Shown in pieces: positions 1 to 8,661 of a DNA stretch of 64,000 nucleotides. The notes under the pieces are model-generated. The model saw only the letters and a list, made by a program, of their open reading frames with translations. It was not told the DNA's origin and searched no databases. Source of the stretch: Blautia parvula (GTDB taxonomy: Bacteria > Bacillota > Clostridia > Lachnospirales > Lachnospiraceae); assembly GCF_020215665.1 (NCBI RefSeq), contig NZ_CP084061.1, forward strand, positions 434,001 to 498,000, written 5' to 3'. The translations under genes were made by a program, and so were the position numbers. Position 1 is the stretch's first letter; every line of letters begins with the position of its first letter.

Positions 1-66
1 GCTGTGTTTCTCAGGGAATTGATACTGCGTGTGGTTTATGGAAGGAAACGGGAGGATTTGAGATGA
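1..66 (+). CDS. 3' end of an unidentified gene (partial)
   Basis: Frame 1 is open from the window edge to a TGA at 64-66 and gives a 21-residue basic tail ending GRKREDLR. The stop overlaps the next start codon in an ATGA arrangement, which is typical of translational coupling and is the main reason to believe the frame is coding. Too little is present to suggest a function. Confidence 0.5.
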   Translation, partial: AVFLRELILRVVYGRKREDLR

Positions 67-491
67 AAGTGAGAAAAAATTATCTGCTGCTGATCGCGGC
101 GATCGTATGGGCCGTGGCTGGGGGGAATATTCTGCGGATTGGACTGGAGGTTTACGGGAATTATCTCGGAGTGCTGAATGTGCTGCTGTCAGCCGCGGTT
201 TATATGGTGTTCCAGATTTTTGTGTTTGGGAAGATGGTGCGGAAGCATACCGTGAGGATTGTAGGATATGAGGAGGAAAATCAGTTCTTTCTGAAGTTTT
301 TTGATAAGAAGGCATTTTGTATCATGGCGTTTATGATGACCTTCGGTATCGGGCTTCGGGTGTCAGGATGGTGCCCGGAAGTGTTTATCGCTGTATTTTA
401 TACAGGGCTTGGGGCGTCGCTTCTCACGGCAGGCGGGTTGTTTCTGGTGAATTTTGCGGGGGTTATGAGAGGGAACACCCAGGAGGCGTAA
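63..491 (+). CDS. Small integral membrane protein, unknown function
   Basis: The 142-residue product has four hydrophobic segments, at about residues 7-28, 32-55, 84-104 and 107-133, joined by a charged loop at about 56-83. The start overlaps the stop of the preceding gene (ATGA), so the two are probably co-translated. A GGAGG ribosome binding site lies at 50-54. I do not recognise a family; a subunit or accessory protein of whatever the upstream gene encodes is the simplest guess. Confidence 0.65.
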   Translation: MKVRKNYLLLIAAIVWAVAGGNILRIGLEVYGNYLGVLNVLLSAAVYMVFQIFVFGKMVRKHTVRIVGYEEENQFFLKFFDKKAFCIMAFMMTFGIGLRVSGWCPEVFIAVFYTGLGASLLTAGGLFLVNFAGVMRGNTQEA

Positions 492-653
492 AACAGAGGG
501 AAATAAATTTGAGATTATGATTGAAAATTGAAAATACTGGTGCTATACTTGCTTTCAAGCGAATTGCCGCACATGCCGAACCAGAGTGTGCTAAAATGCC
601 CGGCCATATCAAGGGCAGAGACACCGGTTCGGATGGAAACAGGTGGCCTTATA

Positions 654-685
654 AAAAGTGTTCCGGTTTGTCCGGAGCACTTTTC
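654..685. terminator. 13-bp hairpin, possible bidirectional terminator
   Basis: AAAAGTGTTCCGG at 654-666 pairs with CCGGAGCACTTTT at 672-684 around a short TTTGT loop, with one G-U pair. The A-run and T-run at the two ends suit a terminator acting in either direction. It sits in the 282-bp gap before the MATE gene, in which I see no other gene. Confidence 0.5.
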
Positions 686-773
686 TATGCGCCGAAGACG
701 TGCCAGGGACGGAACATCCGTTCGTCTCCTGTCCGACAGCCGGAAATATTACATGATAGAAGAGAAGGAGACT

Positions 774-2129
774 ATGGCAGTTATGGAAAAAGATATGACA
801 AAGGGCAGTCCGTTCCGGCTGATCCTGGCTTTTACGATTCCCCTCATAATCGGCAATGTTTTTCAGCAGCTCTATAACATGGTGGACGCCATCATTGTGG
901 GACGGACGGTGGGAGTCAACGCGCTGGCAGCAGTGGGGATGTCCGGCAGTATTGTGTTTCTGATCCTGGGGTTTTTAAACGGACTGACGACGGGATTTAC
1001 GGTCCTCACCTCAAGGACTTTCGGGGCGGGAAATATGGACGGTATGAAGAAATCTGTCTATTCCTCTTCCGTGCTGGCAGTTGTGGTCACTGTGATTCTG
1101 ACTGTGATCAGCGTGGCGGGGCTGAAAGGACTGCTGCGCCTGATGAATACCCCGGATGAAATTTTTCAGGATGCTTACCAGTATCTGTTTGTGGTGTTTC
1201 TGGGGATTTGGACCCAGGTGCTCTATAACCTGCTGGCAAGCTTTTTAAGGGCCCTTGGAAACAGCAGGATACCTCTGTATTTTCTGATCCTGGCGGCAGT
1301 GCTGAACATTTTCCTGGATCTGTTTTTTATACTGGTCATGAAGATGGGAACCAGAGGAGCGGCTGTGGCTACGGTGATCTCCCAGGGCGTGTCCGGTGTT
1401 CTGTGTCTTGTGTATATAGTGAAAAAGGTGCCGCTTCTGCATATGAAGAAGGAGCACAGGATTCTGGAGAAAAATTCCGTCCGTTTTCAGATCAAGGTGG
1501 GGATTCCCATGGGTCTTCAGTTTTCCATTACCGCGCTGGGGATCATGATCCTGCAGAGTGCTCTCAATGGATTCGGAGCCAGGGCAGTGGCCGGCTTTAC
1601 GGCCTCCACAAAAGTCATGCAGCTGATCAATCAGGCCATGATTTCCATCGGTGTTACCATGGCAACGTATTCCTCACAGAATATCGGGGCGGGAAGGTTT
1701 GACAGGATCAGAAAAGGAGCCAGGGTCTCCACAGGGATGTCCGCTGTGTATGCCGTGCTGGTCACTGTGATCCTTCATTTTTTCGGCAAATACATGGTGC
1801 GCATGTTCATTGACAGCGGACAGACAGACGTGCTTGGGTACTGCGAGATGTATTTTTCCATCATTGCGCCGTTTATGCTGATTTTGGGGTCCATTTTTAT
1901 ATACAGAAATATTCTGCAGGGAATGGGATTTGGCTTTGTACCCATGATGGCAGGGGCGGCTGAGCTGGCAGCCAGGACAGCGGCAGCTTTTACCGCGCGC
2001 CATTTCGGCTCTTTTGAGGGAATCTGCTGGGCAGACCCTCTGGCCTGGGTTGCGGCTGCGTCGCCTCTTGTGATCACTTATCTGTGGAGAATGAAGAAAT
2101 TGGAGAGGGAAGCCTATGAAAGAGAGTAA
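774..2129 (+). CDS. MATE family multidrug/metabolite efflux transporter
   Basis: This 451-residue protein is a polytopic carrier of the MATE (NorM/DinF) family, expected to export cationic or organic compounds driven by a Na+ or H+ gradient across the cytoplasmic membrane. The N-terminal half carries the family-typical stretch around VFQQLYNMVDAIIVGR (about residues 31-46), and about 12 hydrophobic segments fill the rest in two similar halves. The open frame runs upstream to 528, but the ATG at 774 follows GAGAAGGAG at 762-770 and begins at the usual place for the family. Its 3' end overlaps the next transporter gene by 14 bp, so the two are probably one operon. Substrate cannot be told from sequence. 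Confidence 0.9.
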   Translation: MAVMEKDMTKGSPFRLILAFTIPLIIGNVFQQLYNMVDAIIVGRTVGVNALAAVGMSGSIVFLILGFLNGLTTGFTVLTSRTFGAGNMDGMKKSVYSSSVLAVVVTVILTVISVAGLKGLLRLMNTPDEIFQDAYQYLFVVFLGIWTQVLYNLLASFLRALGNSRIPLYFLILAAVLNIFLDLFFILVMKMGTRGAAVATVISQGVSGVLCLVYIVKKVPLLHMKKEHRILEKNSVRFQIKVGIPMGLQFSITALGIMILQSALNGFGARAVAGFTASTKVMQLINQAMISIGVTMATYSSQNIGAGRFDRIRKGARVSTGMSAVYAVLVTVILHFFGKYMVRMFIDSGQTDVLGYCEMYFSIIAPFMLILGSIFIYRNILQGMGFGFVPMMAGAAELAARTAAAFTARHFGSFEGICWADPLAWVAAASPLVITYLWRMKKLEREAYERE

Positions 2130-3015
2130 AAAGACAGCAGGTCATTTGATGGCTTTATTTACAGTGGCTGTGTGGGGAACGACATTTATTTCCACAAAAG
2201 TGCTGCTTCGGGAGTTTACACCCATAGAAATTCTGCTTTTCCGGTTCCTCATCGGTTTTGCGGCGCTTTGTCTGGTGAATCACAGAAGGCTGAGAACCAA
2301 AGAGAGAAGCCATGAGCTTTTGTTCGTGGCTGCGGGAATCAGCGGTGTCACCCTGTATTTCCTTATGGAGAATATTGCGCTGACCTATACTTATGCGTCA
2401 AATGTGGGGGTGATCGTGGCGACAGCACCGTTCTGCACCGCCATTCTGGGATTTATTTTCCTGAGGGATGAGAAACTGAAGATGGGATTTTTTGTGGGAT
2501 TTGTGATCAGCATAGCAGGTATTGTTCTGCTCAGCTTCAACGGGCAGAAGTCCTTTCATCTGAATCCGAGAGGGGATGTGCTTGCCCTTCTGGCGGCTGT
2601 GGTGTGGGCCTGCTATTCTGTGCTCATAAAGAAGATCAGCAGCTACGGGTATCAGACCATTCAGATCACCAGGCATGTGTTCTTCTACGGCATTCTTTTT
2701 ATGCTGCCTGCCCTGTTCTTTATGGATTTCCGCTGGCAGTTCTCCAGATTTAAAGATCCGGTGCTGCTGGCAAATATTTTATTTTTGGGGCTGTGTGCCT
2801 CTGCTCTCTGTTTTGTGACCTGGAATCTGGCGGTGAAGATTGTAGGCGCAGTGAAAACCAGTGTCTATCTGTATCTGGTTCCGGTGGTCACCATTGCAGC
2901 TTCAGTCCTTGTCCTCCACGAAAAAATATCGGTGGTGTCTGTTCTTGGGACCGTGATGGTGCTTATGGGGCTGGTCCTCTCAGACCGAGGAAAGACAGCA
3001 GAAAAAAATAATTAG
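2116..3015 (+). CDS. DMT superfamily transporter (EamA domains)
   Basis: The 299-residue product has ten hydrophobic segments arranged as two EamA repeats (about residues 10-140 and 152-290), the usual layout and length of 10-TM drug/metabolite exporters. The short loop with TTFISTKVLLREFTPIEIL near residues 18-36 is typical of the first repeat. The gene starts inside the end of the MATE gene behind GGAGAGGGA, so it is translationally coupled to it. Such proteins export amino acids or other metabolites; nothing here fixes the substrate. Confidence 0.9.
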   Translation: MKESKKTAGHLMALFTVAVWGTTFISTKVLLREFTPIEILLFRFLIGFAALCLVNHRRLRTKERSHELLFVAAGISGVTLYFLMENIALTYTYASNVGVIVATAPFCTAILGFIFLRDEKLKMGFFVGFVISIAGIVLLSFNGQKSFHLNPRGDVLALLAAVVWACYSVLIKKISSYGYQTIQITRHVFFYGILFMLPALFFMDFRWQFSRFKDPVLLANILFLGLCASALCFVTWNLAVKIVGAVKTSVYLYLVPVVTIAASVLVLHEKISVVSVLGTVMVLMGLVLSDRGKTAEKNN

Positions 3016-3079
3016 AAAATGTTGCCAAAACAACTTTTTTAATTGCGCGAAACGTGTATAATAATAGAAACAAAATAAG

Positions 3080-3113
3080 AACCGTTTTTCGGACAATTCC
3101 GAAAAGCGGTTTT
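3080..3113 (+). terminator. 14-bp hairpin in front of the molybdenum genes
   Basis: Bases 3080-3093 pair with 3098-3111 around a CAAT loop; only one pair is G-U. A short T-run closes the 3' side. It may terminate the transporter operon that ends at 3015. A good -10 hexamer (TATAAT, 3057-3062) lies upstream of it, so transcripts from that promoter would pass through the hairpin and could be attenuated. The -35 region of that promoter is weak. Confidence 0.55.
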
Positions 3114-3144
3114 ACAATATTGGGAAAAACGGGGATAAGCGGAA

Positions 3145-4179
3145 ATGAGAGAGATAGAAACAACAAAAGCGGCAGGACATATTCTCTGCCATGATATCAC
3201 GCAGATCATTAAAGGAGAAAAGAAAGGTCCTGTGTTCAGAAAAGGCCATGTAGTCAGGGAAGAAGACATTCCTGTCCTCTTATCTGTGGGCAAGGAGCAC
3301 CTGTTTGTCTGGGAAAAGACAGAGGGAATCCTCCATGAAAATGAGGGCGCCGAGATTCTGCGGGATATCTGCAAAAATGAATATATGTCCGAATCGGAGA
3401 TAAAAGAGGGAAAGATTGAGCTGAAGGCCCAGATAGACGGGCTGTTTAAAATAGACAGAAAAAAACTGCTGGCAGTTAATTCCCTGGGAGAGATGATGAT
3501 TGCCTCCCGCCACGGTGATTTTCCGGTAAAAAAGGGAGACAAGCTGGCAGGCATGCGCATCATTCCCCTTGTCATCGAGGAGGAGAAGATGAACCGGGCG
3601 AAAGAGGCCGCGAAGGGTGGTCCTGTTTTTCAGATCCTGCCCTATCGGGAGAAAAAGGTGGGCATTGTGACCACAGGCAGCGAGATTTCCAAGGGCCTGA
3701 TCCAGGATACCTTCGGTCCTGTGATCGAGGAGAAGCTGGGGGAATTCCCCACAACAGTGATGGGCCAGGTGTATCCGGGGGATGACAAGGAGAAGATCAC
3801 AGAGGAGATCCTTTCCTTTATAGAGCAGGGCGCGGATATGGTGGTCTGTACTGGCGGTATGAGTGTGGACCCGGATGACCGCACGCCGGGAGCTATTAAG
3901 GATACAGGGGCTGAGATCATTTCCTACGGGGCACCGGTGCTGCCGGGAGCCATGCTTTTGGTGGCCTATTATAAGAAAGACGGGAAGCGTATTCCCATTG
4001 TGGGACTTCCGGGATGCGTTATGTATGCAAAGAGAACCGTATTTGATCTGGTACTGCCCAGGCTCATGGCGGATGACCCGATAGAAAAAGAAGAACTGGC
4101 AGCTCTTGGCGAGGGCGGATTATGTCTGAACTGCGATGTCTGTACCTTCCCCAACTGCGGGTTCGGAAAAGGAAGATAA
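3145..4179 (+). CDS. Molybdopterin-binding (MoeA/MogA-like) protein
   Basis: The 344-residue protein carries a MoCF_biosynth (molybdopterin-binding) domain at about residues 170-320, with TTGSE at 176-180 and GGMSVDPDDRTPGA at 237-250, the signature that binds molybdopterin in MogA and MoeA. The first 150 residues resemble a MoeA-type N-terminal region but the protein is shorter than a true MoeA (about 400). The tail, residues 326-344, holds three cysteines (LNCDVCTFPNC), which MoeA lacks. It is followed after 3 bp by an XdhC-like gene and then by ModABC, so a role in molybdenum cofactor handling for a molybdenum hydroxylase is likely. The exact reaction is not known to me. Confidence 0.8.
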   Translation: MREIETTKAAGHILCHDITQIIKGEKKGPVFRKGHVVREEDIPVLLSVGKEHLFVWEKTEGILHENEGAEILRDICKNEYMSESEIKEGKIELKAQIDGLFKIDRKKLLAVNSLGEMMIASRHGDFPVKKGDKLAGMRIIPLVIEEEKMNRAKEAAKGGPVFQILPYREKKVGIVTTGSEISKGLIQDTFGPVIEEKLGEFPTTVMGQVYPGDDKEKITEEILSFIEQGADMVVCTGGMSVDPDDRTPGAIKDTGAEIISYGAPVLPGAMLLVAYYKKDGKRIPIVGLPGCVMYAKRTVFDLVLPRLMADDPIEKEELAALGEGGLCLNCDVCTFPNCGFGKGR

Positions 4180-4182
4180 TAT

Positions 4183-5124
4183 ATGGCTGACAGAGAAATG
4201 TATCTGCAGATCGCCGCGCTGTTTGCTCAGACAGATGAGATCACTATTGAGACCACGCTTATGGGGGAACAGGCCGGACAGAAGAAAATACTCACCGGGG
4301 AGGAGCGCATGCTTCCTCCGGGGGAACATGTATACAGGGAAACGCTCTACGGGAGAAGCCGGGCCGTTGTCTGCGGCGGAGGGCATGTCTCCCTGGCACT
4401 AGTGCGCTTTTTAAAATTGCTGGATTTCCATGTGACGGTGATCGACGGGAGAGAGGAGTTCGCCAATCGGGAGCGGTTTCCCGAAGCGGATGAGATCCTG
4501 TGTATGGATTTTGAAGAGGGTCTGGAGCAGCGTGATTTTGGAGAACATGCCTATTACATTATTGTGACCAGAGGGCACAAGGATGACTACCGTTGTCTTC
4601 GTTCTATTTTGAAGAAGAAGAGAGACTACGTGGGCATGATCGGCAGCAGGGGAAAGGTTGCCATGTCTTTTGAACGGCTGCGGCAGGATGGAGTGGAAGA
4701 AGAAGAGATTCGGAAGATCCGTGCGCCCATTGGCCTTGCCATCAGCGCCCAGACCCCTGCGGAGATTGGTGTGAGCATCTGCGCGGAGATCATTCAGGAG
4801 AAAAACAAATATCCCCGCAAGACCCTGGAGGAGGAAGTGCTCAGGGGTATCCGGGATGAAAATGCCGTGACCATGGTAACCGTGGTGGAAAAATCAGGGT
4901 CTTCCCCCCGGGGGGAGGGTACGCGGATGGTGGTATGCCGAGACGGAAGCATATACGGAACCATCGGCGGCGGGCCCATAGAATTTGCTGCGGTGAAAGA
5001 AGCCCGGAACTTTTCAGATGCGGGCGGTTTTTCCATCCGGGAATATGATCTTTCCAATTCCAAAGCAGCCACCCTTGGGATGGTCTGCGGCGGAAAGGTA
5101 AAAGTGTTATTTGAAAAGCTTTGA
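4183..5124 (+). CDS. XdhC/CoxI-family molybdoenzyme maturation protein, domains in reverse order
   Basis: XdhC proteins bind molybdenum cofactor and help sulfurate and insert it into xanthine dehydrogenase-type enzymes. This 313-residue protein has the Rossmann (XdhC_C) domain first: CGGGHVSLALVRFL from residue 64, VIDGR at 86-90 and GMIGSRGK at 151-158. The XdhC_CoxI domain comes last, with EKSGSSPRGEGTRMVV at 236-251 and GTIGGGPIE at 259-267. Classical XdhC has the opposite order. A segment of about 60 residues of no clear family precedes the Rossmann fold. The start ATG follows AAAAGGAAG; the upstream stop is 3 bp away, so the pair is an operon. Confidence 0.85.
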   Translation: MADREMYLQIAALFAQTDEITIETTLMGEQAGQKKILTGEERMLPPGEHVYRETLYGRSRAVVCGGGHVSLALVRFLKLLDFHVTVIDGREEFANRERFPEADEILCMDFEEGLEQRDFGEHAYYIIVTRGHKDDYRCLRSILKKKRDYVGMIGSRGKVAMSFERLRQDGVEEEEIRKIRAPIGLAISAQTPAEIGVSICAEIIQEKNKYPRKTLEEEVLRGIRDENAVTMVTVVEKSGSSPRGEGTRMVVCRDGSIYGTIGGGPIEFAAVKEARNFSDAGGFSIREYDLSNSKAATLGMVCGGKVKVLFEKL

Positions 5125-5255
5125 CAGCAGGCAGGCTGTTTTGCGACCGCCGGGCGGGATGTGCACAGGAGTTTTGACGGACAGCAAACTTGCGGCCAGT
5201 GTTGAAGGAGCCGGAAATAACACGATGATCGGACAAGAGTCAGGGAGGATTCACT

Positions 5256-6176
5256 ATGAAAAAAAGAACAGCAGGCCTTTTGGGTATTTTTTTGGCAGCA
5301 GCTATGATGACCGCAGCATGCGGCAGTGACAACAGCCAGGAAACTGCAGAAAAAACAGCGCCGAAGACAGAGAAAAAGGACAACATAGAAAGTAAGGACG
5401 ACGCAGAGGGCAAAGACGAGGCAAAGGCAGCAGACGATGAGACAACAGATAACGGGGAGAAAAAGGATGCAGAGGAGCCGGTCACCATATTGATGGCAGC
5501 GGCAGCCAGCCTGGAATATTCCATGAAGGATGAGCTGATTCCCATGTTCCAAAAGCAGCACCCAAACATTACAGTGGAGGGCACCTATGACAGTTCCGGA
5601 AAGCTTCAGACTCAGATAGAATCCGGCATGGATGCGGACTTATTCTTCTCCGCAGCGGAAAAACAGATGACTGCCCTGAAGGATGAGAACCTGATTGACA
5701 GGGATTCCGTTAAGCATCTGCTGGAGAACAAGATCGTTCTTGTGGTTCCTTCAGATAAGAAGGACGCATACACAAAATTTGAGGACGTGGTGAACGCGGA
5801 GACGGTGGCAGTGGGAGACCCGGAGAGTGTGCCTGCAGGACAGTACGCGCGGGAGGCACTCACAAGTCTCGGACTCTGGGACCAGGTATCTGCAAAAACC
5901 AGTCTGGGAACCAATGTGACAGAGGTACTCAACTGGGTATCTGAGGGAAGCGCGGATGCAGGCATTGTATACGCCACAGACGCAGCCACCAAGAAAGACA
6001 GCCTGGCAGTCGTTGCGGAAGCACCGGAGGGAAGCCTTGCACAGAAGGTTATTTATCCGGCAGGTATTGTGACAAGCTCCGCAAAAAAGGAGGCAGCACA
6101 GCTCTTCCTGGATTTCCTTGCCTCCGACGAGGCGTCAGCAGTATTTGAGGAATATGGTTTTACACCAGTGAAATAA
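5256..6176 (+). CDS. modA: Molybdate ABC transporter substrate-binding lipoprotein
   Basis: ModA captures molybdate outside the membrane and hands it to ModBC. The 306-residue precursor begins with a lipoprotein signal peptide, with the lipid-anchored cysteine at residue 22 (MTAAC). A charged, low-complexity linker rich in Glu, Lys and Asp (about 23-75) is followed by the binding domain, recognisable from MAAAASLEYSMKDELIP at about 80-96 and YDSSGKLQTQIESG. The 131-bp gap upstream has no clear promoter; GGGAGGA at 5242-5248 is the ribosome binding site. The order ModA-ModB-ModC and the molybdopterin genes upstream support the substrate assignment over sulfate or tungstate, although tungstate cannot be excluded. 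Confidence 0.92.
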   Translation: MKKRTAGLLGIFLAAAMMTAACGSDNSQETAEKTAPKTEKKDNIESKDDAEGKDEAKAADDETTDNGEKKDAEEPVTILMAAAASLEYSMKDELIPMFQKQHPNITVEGTYDSSGKLQTQIESGMDADLFFSAAEKQMTALKDENLIDRDSVKHLLENKIVLVVPSDKKDAYTKFEDVVNAETVAVGDPESVPAGQYAREALTSLGLWDQVSAKTSLGTNVTEVLNWVSEGSADAGIVYATDAATKKDSLAVVAEAPEGSLAQKVIYPAGIVTSSAKKEAAQLFLDFLASDEASAVFEEYGFTPVK

Positions 6177-6249
6177 TGATCACAGCATTCAGGCATGGCC
6201 GGTCTGCATAAGCCGGCTGTGCCATTATTCTACAGGGGGACAGGCAGAT

Positions 6250-6936
6250 ATGGATTACTCACCGATATGGATATCAGTTAAGACGGCATCACTTACCATT
6301 GTCATCGTTTTTTTCATCGGTTTGGCGGCAGCCAAGCTGGTGGCAGGGCTCAAAAACGAGAAGATCAAGATGGTGCTGGACGGTATTTTTACCCTGCCTC
6401 TGGTTCTCCCGCCGACTGTGGCCGGATTCTTCCTCCTATATTTATTTGGAATCCGGCGCCCGATCGGGGCTTTTTTTGTTGAGTATTTTGGCGTTAAGAT
6501 CGCATTTTCCTGGGGAGCGACCGTGCTGGCGGCAGTGGTGATCTCCTTTCCGCTCATGTACCGTTCCGCCAGGGGTGCACTGGAACAGGTGGATGAAAAC
6601 CTGATATTTGCAGCCAGGACCCTGGGATTTTCCGAGTGGCGGATCTTCTGGAAGGTTATGTTTCCGGCGGCGCTTCCGGGCATTGCCGGCGGCGGCATTC
6701 TGGCTTTTGCCAGAGGACTGGGCGAGTTTGGGGCTACAGCCATGATCGCGGGAAATATAGCAGGCAAGACAAGAACTCTGCCTCTGGCTGTCTATTCCGC
6801 AGTGGCAGCAGGGGATATGGATACCGCCTACAAATATGTCATGATCATTTTACTGGTCTCCTTCCTGGTGGTAGTCCTCATGAATTATTTTACAGCGAAA
6901 GAGAGAACATACGGAAAGCGGGGAAAGAAAGCATGA
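6250..6936 (+). CDS. modB: Molybdate ABC transporter permease
   Basis: The 228-residue protein has about five to six membrane segments. The cytoplasmic loop that docks on the ATPase (EAA motif) is at about residues 116-147, ending RIFWKVMFPAALPGIAGG, followed by GILAFARGLGEFGATAMIAG, a near-invariant ModB stretch. It forms the membrane channel for molybdate. Ribosome binding site CAGGGGGA lies at 6233-6240. Its stop overlaps the modC start (ATGA). Confidence 0.95.
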   Translation: MDYSPIWISVKTASLTIVIVFFIGLAAAKLVAGLKNEKIKMVLDGIFTLPLVLPPTVAGFFLLYLFGIRRPIGAFFVEYFGVKIAFSWGATVLAAVVISFPLMYRSARGALEQVDENLIFAARTLGFSEWRIFWKVMFPAALPGIAGGGILAFARGLGEFGATAMIAGNIAGKTRTLPLAVYSAVAAGDMDTAYKYVMIILLVSFLVVVLMNYFTAKERTYGKRGKKA

Positions 6937-7994
6937 GTCTGCAGGTGGATATCAAAAAAAGATGGAAGGGATTCTCCCTGCAGGTCCGCTTTGAGACAGG
7001 AGAAGGACTTCTGGGAATCCTGGGAGCCTCCGGCTGCGGCAAGAGCATGACATTAAAGAGCATTGCAGGCATTGTGACGCCTGACGAGGGGAGAATCCTA
7101 TTAAACGGCAGAACACTTTTTGACTCGGAGAAGAAGATCAACCTGAAGCCCAGGGACAGGAAGGTGGGATACCTTTTTCAGGATTACGCCCTTTTTCCAA
7201 ATATGACGGTCAGGCAGAACATAAGCTGCGCTGTCAGGGGGAAGGATAAAGAGAGAATGGCAGAGGAACAGATACAGAACTTCCAGTTGGAAGGGCTGGA
7301 GGACCAGTATCCCCATCAGCTCTCCGGCGGACAGAAGCAGAGGACAGCACTTGCCCGCATGATGGCAAATGAGCCGGAGGCACTGCTTCTGGATGAACCT
7401 TTCTCTGCCCTGGACTATTATCTGAAGGAACAGCTCCAGGTGCAGATGCTGGATTTTCTGAAGGACTGCAAAAAGGATATGATCCTTGTCACCCACAACA
7501 GGGATGAGGTATACCGTTTGTGCGGGGATCTGCTTATTATGGACGGCGGGGAGAAGATTCGTATGGGACCCACAAAGGAGATCTTCCGTTATCCGGGCTG
7601 TGTGGCTGCTGCGCGTCTGACGGGCTGTAAGAACTTTTCCAGAGCCAGAAAGCTGGATGATACTCACGTGGAGGCGCTTGACTGGGGAATTGTGCTGACC
7701 GCGGGGAAACAAGTACCGGATGCGGTTTCCTCAGTGGGAATCCGGGCGCATTATTTTATTGCCTGTCAGGATGACAGCCGGGAAAATACGTTTCCCGCTG
7801 AACTGGTGGAGACCGTGGAATCCCCCTTTGAGATGAATGTAGTCATCCGGAAAAAGGGAATGCCGGGACATGACAGGCGCGAACAGATCTGGTGGAAAAT
7901 GGCAAAGGAGAAATGGGCCGGCATGGAGGGGAAAGTCCCGGAATTTCTCAGGGTTTCCCCGGAGGATGTGCTGCTTCTCACAGACAGGCCGTGA
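6933..7994 (+). CDS. modC: Molybdate ABC transporter ATP-binding protein
   Basis: ModC powers molybdate import by ATP hydrolysis. The 353-residue protein shows a Walker A motif GASGCGKS at 31-38, the ABC signature LSGGQ at 130-134 and Walker B LLLDEP at 151-156. The part after about residue 230 is a degenerate regulatory region where ModC proteins usually have TOBE/MOP domains. The frame is open far upstream, but the ATG at 6933 overlaps the modB stop and gives a normal N-terminus, so it was chosen. A strong terminator follows at 8072. Confidence 0.93.
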   Translation: MSLQVDIKKRWKGFSLQVRFETGEGLLGILGASGCGKSMTLKSIAGIVTPDEGRILLNGRTLFDSEKKINLKPRDRKVGYLFQDYALFPNMTVRQNISCAVRGKDKERMAEEQIQNFQLEGLEDQYPHQLSGGQKQRTALARMMANEPEALLLDEPFSALDYYLKEQLQVQMLDFLKDCKKDMILVTHNRDEVYRLCGDLLIMDGGEKIRMGPTKEIFRYPGCVAAARLTGCKNFSRARKLDDTHVEALDWGIVLTAGKQVPDAVSSVGIRAHYFIACQDDSRENTFPAELVETVESPFEMNVVIRKKGMPGHDRREQIWWKMAKEKWAGMEGKVPEFLRVSPEDVLLLTDRP

Positions 7995-8071
7995 GGCCGG
8001 GCAGCAGAAGATAATTGACAACAGAACGATTACGGCGTAAACTAATAAAAACATTTATGCCCAATCAAAAC

Positions 8072-8112
8072 AAACCTGCGCGGCAGAATGTCCGGGCAGG
8101 TTTTTATTTTTT
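8072..8112 (+). terminator. Rho-independent terminator of the mod operon
   Basis: AAACCTGC (8072-8079) pairs with GCAGGTTT (8096-8103), with extra pairing inside, and a T-rich run follows to 8112. Confidence 0.85.
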
Positions 8113-8166
8113 CGGCACACGAAAACAGGCGGAAACACACCGCCTTGCAGGACAGGAGAGGATTAT

Positions 8167-8661
8167 ATGGAACAGGATTTGAGAAGACAGGTTTTAAATA
8201 TTTTGGAGAAAAACAGCAGGCTTTCCCCTGCGGAGATTGCAGTCATGACAGGAACCGATGAGCAGACAGTGGCGGATATGATCTCTGCGCTGGAAAAAGA
8301 GGGCATTATCTGCGGATACCACACCCTCATCAACTGGGATAAGGAAAATGATGATTCCGTGACAGCCCTGATCGAGCTGAAGGTCACACCCCAGGGCGGC
8401 GACGGGTACAACAAGATAGCAGAACAGATTTACCAGTATCCCCAGGTGGAGACCCTGTACCTTATGTCAGGGGCTTACGACTTTTTAGTGCTTTTAAGAG
8501 GAAAGAGCATCAAGGACATCTCCCTTTTCGTTTCAGAAAATCTGGCGTCTATAGAGGAGGTGCAGAGTACGGCTACATATTTCACCCTTACAAAATATAA
8601 GGAGCAGGGAGTTAACCTTGCAAGGAAAAAGCAGGACGGAAGAATGGTGATCACTTTATGA
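8167..8661 (+). CDS. Lrp/AsnC-family transcriptional regulator
   Basis: The 164-residue protein has an N-terminal winged helix (about residues 8-55, ending EKEGIICGYHTLINWDK) and a C-terminal RAM/ACT-like effector domain (about 65-145). This is the Lrp/AsnC layout, in which an amino acid usually alters oligomer state and DNA binding. The coding end overlaps the following aminotransferase start (ATGA), so the regulator and the enzyme are made together; it probably controls this operon according to an amino acid the enzyme handles. Ribosome binding site GGAGAGGA at 8155-8162. Confidence 0.9.
   Translation: MEQDLRRQVLNILEKNSRLSPAEIAVMTGTDEQTVADMISALEKEGIICGYHTLINWDKENDDSVTALIELKVTPQGGDGYNKIAEQIYQYPQVETLYLMSGAYDFLVLLRGKSIKDISLFVSENLASIEEVQSTATYFTLTKYKEQGVNLARKKQDGRMVITL

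Noticed and set aside
521-877. Open frames overlapping the start of the MATE gene, and its extension to 528
   Set aside because: The region has a hairpin and a ribosome binding site that fits ATG 774; the extension has no family-like residues.
3016-3144. Moco riboswitch
   Set aside because: Only one simple hairpin; the multi-helix Moco layout is not visible.
4794-5561. Long minus-strand frame opposite xdhC and modA
   Set aside because: Cysteine- and serine-rich antisense of real genes, spanning two genes and their gap.
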